This document shows, in pieces, positions 46,301-56,689 of a DNA stretch of 64,000 nt. Both the position numbers and the translations under genes were made by a program. The stretch's first letter is position 1. Every line of letters starts with the position of its first letter. Under the pieces are notes generated by a model. It did no database searches. It worked only from the letters and a program-made list of their open reading frames with translations, and was not told the DNA's origin. Source of the DNA: Anthoceros angustus (Eukaryota > Streptophyta > Anthocerotopsida > Anthocerotales > Anthocerotaceae); contig MU008161.1 of NCBI GenBank assembly GCA_010909165.1, positions 496,001 to 560,000 on the forward strand. The letters run 5' to 3'.

Positions 46301-47487
46301 GCCACAGGACAACTTTTGAGGCTACATTGCCAGCATAAAGAAACGTCCTCCACAGAAAAGGTAAGGCACCTGGAAAATAGCAAGGACTGTAACAGGGTCT
46401 GTTGCTGATATGATAGATCCAAAGATCATGCTTTCAAAAAATGTCAGCTTGTAGATGAGATACAACACGCCTCCCAACCAGCTGGAATTGAAACCGTATA
46501 ACACGATTACAAACTGCAAGCCACGCTGCTACAGACAAATTTCTTCTCCTGTGGAACTTCCCATGCAAGCCACAACGCATTCAAACCGGCATCCACTAAA
46601 GTTGCAATTTCTTACACTAAGATCCCTGTCACCATTGCAGCGACAAAAGTGCCCAGAATGGCGATAACACATATGGCTCCAAAGTTGGAAAAAAATGGTT
46701 TCTGCACACATGTTCACATGTAGGTGAGACCTTCAGAGAACAGATCAAATACGCAGGTTCTCACATCAGATGTAAGAATCTCACAACCGTACAAAAACAA
46801 TCATACCGGTCGAAGGCTAAAGCCAGATTCGGTGCCACATTGCTTGTCAAGGCCACAACATATTTTTCGAAACCCGGTCCCGGACTTCAACAGCTCAGGA
46901 GCAAGAAAATTCAGCTAGCACATTTTATGCTCAAAGGATATAATATAATCGGAGGAAGTAGAAAAAAGAAGAAGAAATCCTCGTGGAAGTTGAACCAATC
47001 TCTGCCAATCCAGGACAGCGGTAAGACACGTGAATGCCGCTGATCCTCTAATGCAGACCAGAACCGGATGCCGGTGTCACAACCTGAAACGGTCCTCTGT
47101 ATTCGAGAAATTCGCTAGCATACCCGCACAAAGGCCTGCGACAACACAGGAAGGACAATGAAGCACGTGCCTACTAGTCGCACGCTCCAACTCTCCACTT
47201 CTCCGGCAAATCTAACCACTAAAGCTACAGAGACTGTTCCCAATTCCCCCACGGTAACCCAGACACAGCGTCCGAACTTGGCAAAGGTAGCGAACCACAC
47301 CAATGATAAGAGCCGCGCTGGCTTCGTGAAGATAGTGAAACTTATGCCGCCTTAAAACGTGGCCCATCACAAATGCCAGCACCAGCATCAATATCTGCAA
47401 CAAAATGCTGACACTCGCAATCTGCTGCGGGTCGACCAACTTTGCGACAGGCTCAATTCCCGTCCGAATCAACGTCTCTTCTTCCAT
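43317..47487 (-). CDS. NHX: Endosomal Na+(K+)/H+ antiporter, NHX5/6 type
   Basis: A CPA1 exchanger of Golgi/endosome type. About 21 short exons on the minus strand join in phase, including 47487-47301, 47135-47084, 47001-46942, 46831-46807, 46701-46616, 46481-46370, 46251-46189, 46077-46058, 45914-45817, 45650-45622, 45522-45491, 45319-45272, 45149-45089, 44982-44885, 44766-44691, 44595-44576, 44423-44326, 44201-44092, 44012-43921, 43791-43705, 43598-43528. Landmarks: [20 protein letters not shown], the amiloride-site-like [92 protein letters not shown]. The ND pair of electroneutral exchangers is kept. Some introns are U12-type. The last exon (stop at 43317-43319) and the start (47487; ATGs also at 47541 and 47565) are my best guesses. 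Confidence 0.93.
44596..44690 (-). other. Possible U12-type GT-AG intron of the NHX gene
   Basis: Donor GTATCCTTTG after GCCATG is the exact U12 GT-type consensus. A CTCTTTGAC branch-like motif lies about 18 bases before the CAG acceptor. It could also be removed by the major spliceosome, so the assignment is weaker. Confidence 0.55.
45523..45621 (-). other. Second U12-type AT-AC intron of the NHX gene
   Basis: Donor ATATCCTTCT directly after GTGCTCTA, branch-like AGCCTTGACT, acceptor AAGAGCAC. Splicing joins [10 protein letters not shown] to [10 protein letters not shown], the family sequence. Reading on instead hits a stop within five codons. Confidence 0.85.
46832..46941 (-). other. U12-type AT-AC intron of the NHX gene
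   Basis: Between CCGATTATATT and CGAATCTGGC no GT-AG solution restores the conserved [13 protein letters not shown]. An AT-AC intron does: donor ATATCCTTTG, branch-like GGCCTTGAC, acceptor GGCAC, with about 15 bases from the branch A to the end. These match the consensus of minor-spliceosome introns. Confidence 0.85.
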
Positions 47488-48940
47488 TCCCTGCCCCCGG
47501 AACTCCTGCTGCAGTGAGACAGAAAAGGCGAAAAACCTCATGACCAACTCTTCCCCGCCACACATCCTGCTCCATGGCAAGCTCCAAGAATAAGCACAAA
47601 TCTGACCACACCGTACGCTAATTCTCCAGCTTCGAGCATTCAACGGCTCCCACTTCCCGTCCCCAGCTTCTCAGCTGCCGGATACCGAGATTGACTATTC
47701 TGACTTGCTGTGACCGCAGAATTGCGCAATTCTGACGTTACAAGGCACCCCTAACAGCCGGATCGCACCGCTCCAAGATGCCGCCTGAGATTGAAGCAAA
47801 CAGCGCCGTCTCCAGCACAGACCATCACCTTACGGCATCCGGGGATGCACGGGACTTGAAAAGCCGGCGCTTGTCTGGTGGCCGGCCTCGGCCAGCTTCC
47901 CTGCTTTCGTGCTCCCCTTCCGCTTCGACATCTGTGTCTTGTTAGATGTGAATTCCGTAACGGACTGCCTATTTGTCTTTTAACTGTGATCAGTGGCAGT
48001 GGCGTGTTATGCACAGATTATATCAAGCTATCCAGACGTATGTAGTTTATATTGGCCAATAATCTTGGCTGGTGTACGGACAGTCCAGCATGTACGCATG
48101 TAGTTGGCCTGTAATGTATGGAATACTAATGTCGTCAGAATGGATATGAAATTCATCAGCGGGCCACTTTTGTACGATAACGTTTTTTAACATTTTTTTT
48201 GAGTATATTGTATACTTAATGCCTCACATCTTCAAGATTCCTCATATTATACATGCCACATCATCCCATATGTGATAGAAAAATTTTTATCACACAACTT
48301 GGTCTCTTGGTGTTGGGATGTTATCACCTCATCCCTATTTTATCTAACATTTATGGTTTTTCTTACATAAATACACATGTTTTTACATAACATGGAACAT
48401 ATTTATGTTTGTTGGACATGTTGGGACCCAGGCATCCGGATCCTCACTCCCATTCGTCGTAAGGTCCAAGTAGACTTCCTGGATGAATGCGATGAATACT
48501 GGCTTCAGCTTGCCATCAGCTTACATGTTCAAGAATGTGTCACCTATACCGGGTACGGGTACGTGAGTCTCCGGTGTGTGTGCCAACAAGATGGCCAACC
48601 AAGATTATGTATTATGTATGAGGGTGCAAACAGAAGAGCAGGCATGCGGGTTTTGCGATCATGCAAGACTTAGATGCATTCAGACCTCGCACAAATATCC
48701 AGGCCTTGCACATGCATCCAACACTACTAGAAAGGGTAGCAGTCATTGTTGAAATTTTATGTGCAATGCTTTGTAGCCATTGTTGGAATTTTATGTTACA
48801 CAGAGTCATGGTTGTCTTGAGTGTTCCATGATTAGAATCAGCCCGGGGATCAACATTTCCGCGAAAGCCAGCCAGTGCTGTTGAAAATGGATTTTCTAGC
48901 GAGGGTCGTGGCTAAGGGACGTTGTGGTCGGAGATCAGGC
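47488..48940. other. NHX upstream region and AT-rich spacer
   Basis: The first part is the NHX promoter and 5' UTR. The AT-rich middle (48170-48420) has no gene. A CACTACTAGAAAGGG motif at 48722 followed by two copies of CATTGTTGRAATTTTATGT looks like a CACTA-type end with subterminal repeats. Confidence 0.4.
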
Positions 48941-49598
48941 AAAAATGTCAGCTTGTAGATGAGATACAACACGCCTCCCAACCAGCTGGAATTGAAACCG
49001 TATAACACGATTACAAACTGCAAGCCACGCTGCTACAGACAAATTTCTTCTCCTGTGGAACTTCCCATGCAAGCCACAACGCATTCAAACCGGCATCCAC
49101 TAAAGTTGCAATTTCTTACACTAAGATCCCTGTCACCATTGCAGCGACAAAAGTGCCCAGAATGGCGATAACACATATGGCTCCAAAGTTGGAAAAATGG
49201 TTTCTGCACACATGTTCACATGTAGGTGAGACCTTCAGAGAACAGATCAAATACGCAGGTTCTCACATCAGATGTAAGAATCTCACAACCGTACAAAACA
49301 ATCATACCGGTCGAAGGCTAAAGCCAGATTCGGTGCCACATTGCTTGTCAAGGCCACAACATATTTTCGAAACCCGGTCCCGGACTTCAACAGCTCAGGA
49401 GCAAGAAAATTCAGCTAGCACATTTTATGCTCAAAGGATATAATATAATCGGAGGAAGTAGAAAAAGAAGAAGAAATCCTCGTGGAAGTTGAACCAATCT
49501 CTGCCAATCCAGGACAGCGGTAAGACACGTGAATGCCGCTGATCCTCTAATGCAGACCAGAACCGGATGCCGGTGTCACAACCTGAAACGGTCCTCTG
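48941..49598 (-). pseudogene. Duplicated fragment of the NHX gene (part of exon 2 to part of exon 6)
   Basis: Almost identical to 46437-47099 in the same orientation. It covers the last 14 bases of exon 2, exons 3, 4 and 5, the start of exon 6 and the introns, including the AT-AC intron. It differs mainly by shorter A/T runs (four sites), which would shift the frame in exons 3 and 5. The copy has no promoter or start and cannot encode an exchanger. Confidence 0.92.
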
Positions 49599-52500
49599 GT
49601 TGAGCAATTTAAGCAAGCCAGCGCAGTCTGCTGCTCTGGATATGGGGATGGGAACTTTTGTTCCCGACGGGAGATTACTTGGTGAGCTTGACCCAGGAAG
49701 ACTTGCAGCTGAAACCGTGAGCGAGCTATGTCGTGATGGCCATCTTACTGGGGCTGTGGAGGCTTTGGGGGTTCTGGTGCAGACAGACAGTTCTGTTTCC
49801 AAATCTCTGGTGTATGATGTGCTGAAGAAATGTGTAGCTCAGAAGAATGTGGCTCTGGGTCGGCGTGTCCATGCTTTTGCGGTGAGAAAGGGATATGAAT
49901 CAGACACGTTCCTGGGCTTCCACATTCTGCGAATGTATGCTTCTCATGGCAGGTTGCAAGACGCGATGGATGTGTTCGCAGGGGTGGCCAAACCGAATGC
50001 CTTCACGTGGACTGCCATAATTTCTGCAAATGTTCAGCATGGGCAAGAAATTCAGGCTATAGAGTTGTATCATCGGATGCGCAGGTCAGGTGTGGAGCCA
50101 GATGGGCATGTGTTTGTGGCAGCGCTTCAGGCTTGCGCAAGGGGATCAGACTTGAAAACGGGGCAGCAGGTGCATGCTGATATTTTGGCCACTGGGGTTG
50201 AGCCGGAGTTGGTTGTTTGGAATTGCTTGGTGAGCATGTATGCGAAGTGTGGCAGCTTGGAGGATGCTCAGAGAGTGTTTGACGGACTTCGTCATAAAAA
50301 TGCAGTGACGTGGAATGCCTTGATAGCAGGGTATTCCCAGCAGGGCTTGGGGCAGGAGGCTCTGCGTCTCTACAGTGCCATGCGAGAAGAAGGGATCGCT
50401 GTACCCGATTCTGTGACATTTGTGTGCCTCCTGCAGGCATGTGGAAGTATGGGCAGCCCGGCTCTGGGCTGGGGGAAGCAGCTTCATGCACAAATTAGGG
50501 AACAAGGACATCAAGCTGATGTTTTTGTAGGCAGCAGTTTGGTGAACATGTATGCAAAGTGTGGCAGCTTGCAAGATGCTCAGACTGTGTTTGACGGTCT
50601 TGATAAAAAAGGTGTGGTGACTTGGAATGCCCTGATAGCAGGGTATTCGCAGCAGGGCAAGGGCCAGGAAGCCCTTCGCCTGTACAGTGCAATGCAAGAA
50701 GGAGGTGTGGCTGTACCAGATTCAGTGACATTTGTGTCTCTCCTGCAGGCGTGTGCAAGTGTAGGCACCCTAGCTTTGGAGACGGGGAAGCAGCTTCATG
50801 CCCAAATTAGAGAACAAGGACATCAAGCTGATGTATTTGTAGCCAGCAGTTTGGTGAACATGTATGCAAAGTGTGGCAGCTTGGAAGATGCTGGGAGAGT
50901 CTTTGACAGACTTGGTCCAAAAGATGTGGTGACATGGAATGCTATGATTGCAGGGTATTCCCAGCAGGCATGGGGCAGGAAGCCCTTCATCTCTACAGTG
51001 ATATGCAAGACGATGGCTTGGCTGCACCCAATTCTGTGACGTATGTGTGCCTCCTGCAGGCGTGTGCAAGTGTGGTCAGCCCAGCTTTGGAGGTGGGGAA
51101 GCAGCTTCATAGAGAAATTAAAGAACGAGGATATGAATCTGATGTATTTATTGGTAACAGTCTAGTAAACATGTACTCTAAGTGTGGCAGCTTAGAAGAT
51201 GCCCGCAGAGCGTTTGATGGACTTGGTCAAAAGATGTGGTGACATGGACTGCTCTAATTGCAGGGTATTCCCAGCAGGGCAAGGGCCAAAAAGTGTTTAG
51301 TCTCCACAGAGCTATGCAAGAAGAAGGAATCGCTGTACCAAATTCCGTGACATTTGTCTGCCTCCTACAGGCATGTGCGAATTTGGGCAACCCAGCTCTG
51401 GAGAAGGGAAGGGAGCTTCATGCGCAAATTAGAGAACAAGGGCATCAAGCTGATGTTTCTGTAGCCAATTGCTTGGTGAACATGTACGCGAAGTGTGGCA
51501 GTTTAGAAGATGCGCAGAAAGTGTTTGACGAAATTGGTCAAAAAAATGTGGTGACGTGGAATGCCATGATAGCAGGGTATTCCCAGCATGGCATGGGCCT
51601 GGAAGCCCTGGATCTGTACAGTGCTATGCTAGAAGAAGGAATCACCACACCTGATTCTGTTTCATTGATGTGCCTCGTACAGGCATGTGCAAGTGTGGGC
51701 ACCCCAGCTTTGGAGAAAGGGAAGCAGCTTCATGCCAAAATAAGAGAACAAGGACTTCAAGCTGATTCATTTGTAGCTAGCAGTTTGGTGAACATGTATG
51801 CGAAGTGTGGCAGCTTGGAAGATGCCCAGAAAGTGTTTAACGGTCTTGGTCAGAAGGATGTTGTGACGTGGACTGCTCTAATTGCGGGGTATTCGCAGCA
51901 GGCATGGGCCAGGAAGCCCTTTCTCTCTACAGTGATATGCAAGACGATGGCTTGGCTGCACCCAATTCTGTGACATTTGTGTGCCTACAGGCATGTGCAA
52001 GTGTGGGCACCCCAGCTTTGGAGGTGGGAAGCAGCTTCATGCACAAATTAGGGAACAAGGACATCAAGCTGATGTTTTTGTAGGCAGCAGTTTGGTGAAC
52101 ATGTATGCAAAGTGTGGCAGCTTGCAAGATGCTCAGACTGTGTTTGACGGTCTTGATAAAAAAGGTGTGGTGACTTGGAATGCCCTGATAGCAGGGTATT
52201 CCCAGCAGGGCATGGGCCAGGAAGCCCTTCATCTCTACAGTGATATGCAAGACGATGGCTTGGCTGCACCCAATTCTGTGACATTTGTGTGCCTCCTGCA
52301 GGCATGTGCCATTGTGGGCACCCCTGCTTTGGAGATAGGGGATCAGCTTCATATGCTAATCAGAGAACGAGGGTATCAAGCTGATGTGTTTGTATCCAGC
52401 AGTTTGGTGAACATGTATGCGAAGTGTGGCAGCTTGGAAAACGCTCAGAAAGTGTTTGAGGGACTTGGTCAGAAAAATGTGGTAACGTATAATGCTATGA

Positions 52501-55232
52501 TAGCAGGGTATTCCCAGCAGGGCATGGGCCAGGAAGCCCTTCATCTCTACAGTGCCATGCGAGAAGAAGGGATCGCTGTACCCGATTCTGTGACGTATGT
52601 GTGCCTCCTACAGGCATGTGCGAATTTGGGCAACCCAGCTCTGGAGAAGGGAAGGGAGCTTCATGCGCAAATTAGAGAACAAGGGCATCAAGCTGATGTT
52701 TCTGTAGCCAATTGCTTGGTGAACATGTACGCGAAGTGTGGCAGTTTAGAAGATGCGCAGAAAGTGTTTGACGAAATTGGTCAAAAAAATGTGGTGACGT
52801 GGAATGCCATGATAGCAGGGTATTCCCAGCATGGCATGGGCCTGGAAGCCCTGGATCTGTACAGTGCTATGCTAGAAGAAGGAATCACCACACCTGATTC
52901 TGTTTCATTGATGTGCCTCGTACAGGCATGTGCAAGTGTGGGCACCCCAGCTTTGGAGACGGGGAAGCAGCTTCATGCCCAAATTAGAGAACAAGGACAT
53001 CAAGCTGATGTATTTGTAGCCAGCAGTTTGGTGAACATGTATGCAAAGTGTGGCAGCTTGGAAGATGCTGGGAGAGTCTTTGACAGACTTGGTCCAAAAG
53101 ATGTGGTGACATGGAATGCTATGATTGCAGGGTATTCCCAGCAGGGCAAGGGCCAAAAAGTGTTTAGTCTCCACAGAGCTATGCAAGAAGAAGGAATCGC
53201 TGTACCAAATTCCGTGACATTTGTCTGCCTCCTACAGGCATGTGCGAATTTGGGCAACCCAGCTCTGGAGAAGGGAAGGGAGCTTCATGCGCAAATTAGA
53301 GAACAAGGGCATCAAGCTGATGTTTCTGTAGCCAATTGCTTGGTGAACATGTACGCGAAGTGTGGCAGTTTAGAAGATGCGCAGAAAGTGTTTGACGAAA
53401 TTGGTCAAAAAAATGTGGTGACGTGGAATGCCATGATAGCAGGGTATTCCCAGCATGGCATGGGCCTGGAAGCCCTGGATCTGTACAGTGCTATGCTAGA
53501 AGAAGGAATCACCACACCTGATTCTGTTTCATTGATGTGCCTCGTACAGGCATGTGCAAGTGTGGGCACCCCAGCTTTGGAGAAAGGGAAGCAGCTTCAT
53601 GCCAAAATAAGAGAACAAGGACTTCAAGCTGATTCATTTGTAGCTAGCAGTTTGGTGAACATGTATGCGAAGTGTGGCAGCTTGGAAGATGCCCAGAAAG
53701 TGTTTAACGGTCTTGGTCAGAAGGATGTTGTGACGTGGACTGCTCTAATTGCGGGGTATGCACAGCAGGGCATGGGCCAGGAAGCCCTTTCTCTCTACAG
53801 TGATATGCAAGACGATGGCTTGGCTGCACCCAATTCTGTGACGTATGTGTGCCTCCTGCAGGCGTGTGCAAGTGTGGTCAGCCCAGCTTTGGAGGTGGGG
53901 AAGCAGCTTCATGCCAAAATAAGAGAACAAGGACTTGAAGCTGATGTATTTATTGGTAACAGTCTAGTAAACATGTACTCTAAGTGTGGCAGCTTAGAAG
54001 ATGCCCGCAGAGCGTTTGATGGACTTGGTCAGAAGGATGTGGTGTCATGGAATGCCATGATCACAGGATATTCCCAGCAGGGTCTTGGCGAGGAAGCCCT
54101 TCATCTCTACAGTGCTATGCACGAAGAAGCCATCAGTATGCCTGATTCTGTGTCATTTGCATGCCTCTTGCAGGCATGTGCAACTATAGGCACCCGAGCT
54201 TTGGAGAAAGGGAAGCACCTTCATGCACAAATTAGAGAACAAGGACTTGAAGCTGATGCGTTTGTAAGCAGCAGTTTAGTGAACATGTATGCAAAGTGTG
54301 GGAGCTTGGAAGATGCCCAGAGGGTGTTTGAGGCACTTGGTCACAAAGGCCTGGTAACTTGGAACGCCATGATAGCAGGCTATTCCCAGGAGGGCATGGG
54401 TCTGGAAGCCCTTCGGCTGTACCGTGGTATGCAAGAAGAAGGCGTCGCGGCACCCGATTCCGTGACATTTGTGTGCCTCCTACAGGCATGCGCAAATGTG
54501 GCCGCTTTGTCCCTGGGACGGCAGCTACATGCACAGATTCAAGAACAAGGGCTTCAAGCTGATGTGTACGTCGCTGGCAGTTTGATAAACATGTACGCGA
54601 AGTGTGGGGACATGGTAAATGCACACCAGGTTTTTGCTGCTTTGGAAGCGAGAGACACTGTTATGTGGAATGCACTTATTGCTGGCTATACCTCTCAAGG
54701 AGACAGTGAAGCGGTCTTTGACTCACTCCGGAGAATGAGAGAGGACGACATAACCCCAGACGGCATCACATTCCTCAGTGTTTTAACAGTGTGCTGTCAT
54801 GCGGGTCTAGTGAACAAGGGCCGGGAATACTTCGAGTCTATGAGAAGACAACATGGCATCGCTCCCACTGAAGACCACTATACATGCATGGTGGATCTCC
54901 TGGGCCGTGCAGGAGAAGTACAAGAAGCACTAGCTTTCGCAACGACAATGCCTCTCCAGCCCACTCCCGCACTCTGGCACACTCTACTGGCTGCTTGTCA
55001 AAAATGGAGGAATGTGGAGGTCGGTGTTCATGCTTTCGACCAAGCCTTGAAGCTAGACAAGGAAGATGCTGCAGCATATGTTTTGATGTCGAACGTATAC
55101 ACCAATGCCCAGATGTGGGAACAGGCAGAGAGAATGCAGGCAAGGAGAAAACAAATAAGGGCATGGAAGCAGCCGGGTCAGAGCTGGTGGACCGACGAGG
55201 ATGGACTGGTGCATAGTTTCGTGGTTGGGTGA
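49567..55232 (+). CDS. Giant PLS-class pentatricopeptide repeat protein, four -1 frameshifts
   Basis: A PPR RNA-binding protein, presumably organellar. The coding sequence is one intronless unit of about 1,890 codons, read in four frame steps: breaks near 50966, 51229, 51901 and 52027, each the loss of one base in a G or A run. From 51981 on, 1,083 codons are uninterrupted. The body consists of P1-L1-S1 triads (36+37+31 = 104 residues): VVTWNALIAGYSQQG, SVTFVCLLQAC and SLVNMYAKCGSLEDA. The last triads diverge and lead to E domains (ALWHTLLAACQKWRNVEVG, PGQSWWTDEDGLVHSFVVG) with no DYW deaminase. The first ATG and 11 codons lie in antisense of the NHX fragment; ATGs at 49642 and 49648 are alternatives. 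No obvious transit peptide. The single-base breaks may be consensus errors or decay. Confidence 0.85.
50200..54700 (+). repeat. Coding tandem array, 15 units of 312 bp
   Basis: The AAGTGTGG(C/G) landmark recurs at 50251, 50563, 50875, 51186, 51497, 51809, 52116, 52428, 52740, 53052, 53364, 53676, 53988, 54300 and 54606. The spacing is 312 bp except where single bases (or 3 bases near 51987) are missing. Many units are almost identical. Multi-unit blocks also recur: about 600 bp from 51285 is repeated from 53150. This shows recent unequal exchange or conversion. Confidence 0.93.
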
Positions 55233-55445
55233 GCAGCAAGTTCTGTGCAAGTGGAACCATCTAGTCTAAAGCAAGTCGGTGGGGTATGGTGCTGGGACGA
55301 CGAGTCCGAAGACGTACCAGTGAAGTCATCCCAACCACACTGTAGAATTGGCAAGCAGCTCTTAGTCAGAGCGTTGCGGCAATCAGGGCATGCACAACTG
55401 TTGGACATTTTCTACATGTGCAAGGCAAGGAAATAAGCCAGTGTG

Positions 55446-56123
55446 ATGGCGGCAGTGCCGGTGAGGACGCTCTTCGACAGCTTCATTGAGGTGCACTATG
55501 GCTTCTTCTCTCTGCTGGCTAAAGGGGATGAGCACGGGGACCTCATCGACGCCAGAGTAGGGCAGGCAAACGGCTTGTGCGGCACCCGGGTGCCGCACCA
55601 GGTTTGGCTGGTCACAGGGCTGCACACGGGACCTGTCCCAGTCCGCGTGGAGTGGCTGCCAAAGGAGCCCCCCGAAGCGCCCAGTGAGTGGGAGGACGTG
55701 GTGGAGGCCTCTGTGGAGTTTCCCACCACCGAGACCTCGCTCATGGGCTTCGACTGGAACGGAGCCGTGGACATCAGTCTTCCTCATGCCGGGTGGCATC
55801 GGGCTCGCTTTTCGGTCTGTGGGATGGACCGTGGGCAGGAGTTGGACACCGCAGATGGCGACGAATTCGTCGCTCCCGATCGCTACCTGCTGCAGCTGTG
55901 GCTGGCCCCTGACGCACCTGACCGAGTGATCCGGCAGGGCAGTGAGATTGGTGCTTACTGGCACCGCGTCGCGCAGGGCTGGGATCGTGGAGAAAGTCGT
56001 GACGTCGGCAGAGAGGAGGAAGGGAGAGGAGACGAGGGGGGAGATGGGGAAGGGGAAGAGGGGGCAAAGGCGAAAGAGAGGAAAGGAGCGAAAGAGGGAG
56101 AAGAGGGGAAACAAAGGGACTAG
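55446..56123 (+). CDS. Bacterial-type protein of unknown function with charged tail
   Basis: Intronless, 225 codons from the ATG. Residues 1 to about 178 look like a family of small acidic proteins I know from bacteria, with the pattern PVRVEWLPKEPPEAPSEWED, VVEASVEFPT, DISLPHAGWHRARFSVCGMD, DRYLLQLWLAPDAPDRVIRQ. I cannot name the family or a function. The last about 45 residues are a low-complexity Glu/Gly/Lys-rich tail not expected in the bacterial proteins, probably added from flanking purine-rich DNA. No targeting signal. The lack of introns among intron-rich neighbours and the bac-like sequence suggest horizontal transfer, as inference. Confidence 0.65.
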   Translation: MAAVPVRTLFDSFIEVHYGFFSLLAKGDEHGDLIDARVGQANGLCGTRVPHQVWLVTGLHTGPVPVRVEWLPKEPPEAPSEWEDVVEASVEFPTTETSLMGFDWNGAVDISLPHAGWHRARFSVCGMDRGQELDTADGDEFVAPDRYLLQLWLAPDAPDRVIRQGSEIGAYWHRVAQGWDRGESRDVGREEEGRGDEGGDGEGEEGAKAKERKGAKEGEEGKQRD

Positions 56124-56174
56124 GAGGAAGGGGAGAAAAGCGAAAGGAGAGAAGAGAGGCACGAGGGGACGAGA

Positions 56175-56365
56175 GGCTTGTCCAGATTCAGCATGCCATT
56201 GCTCATCCAAGACACCACATGTAGTTCATATACAGAAACCTGAACTATTGCTCGCTTGTCCACATTCAGCATATGCCATTCCTCAATCAAGACAATGTAT
56301 GTAGTTCTTATACAGAAACCTGAACTATTGCCCGCTTGTCCACATTCAGCATGCCATTCCCCAAC
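56175..56365. repeat. Tandem repeat, about 2.4 x 80 bp
   Basis: Units start at 56175, 56255 and 56335, each CTTGTCCASATTCAGCAT, and include ATACAGAAACCTGAACTATT. Confidence 0.88.
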
Positions 56366-56689
56366 AAAGAGTTGTTTCTGCGCTTTGTCCTCCACCTCCC
56401 TGCTAGGTGATGCTAAGCACCTTGCGAACGAGCTTTGAGGGAGGCAATAACAACAATAAGCTCCAGAATAACAAAGCAAGACGAGGCAACTGAAAGAAAA
56501 ACTAAGCGAGCAAAGAAAGCATCCCCTGCATTTCTTCGTCAGACACTTCACCTATTGAGGCACTGGTTCGTGACCATGACAAGTAAAACGAGGAAGTTCA
56601 GTGCTCTACTCTACCAACGGAGCTACTGTCTGAGCGAGCTCTCGGTGGTTGTTCTTGCGTGGCCGATAGGTACAACAACGGCTTACCAT
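56366..56689. other. Convergent spacer
   Basis: Between the bacterial-type gene and the acetyltransferase 3' end; presumably 3' UTRs. No gene seen. Confidence 0.35.

Noticed and set aside
48377-48673. Plus-strand 98-codon frame in the NHX-PPR spacer
   Set aside because: Amino-acid make-up is not protein-like beyond chance, no homology recognised, and it ends near a CACTA-like motif.
50057-54624. Many minus-strand frames over the PPR array
   Set aside because: They repeat with the same 312-bp period and are antisense shadows of the PPR modules.
50200-54700. CRISPR-like or satellite interpretation of the 312-bp repeats
   Set aside because: The repeats are coding, in phase, with PPR motif residues conserved; the host is a eukaryote.
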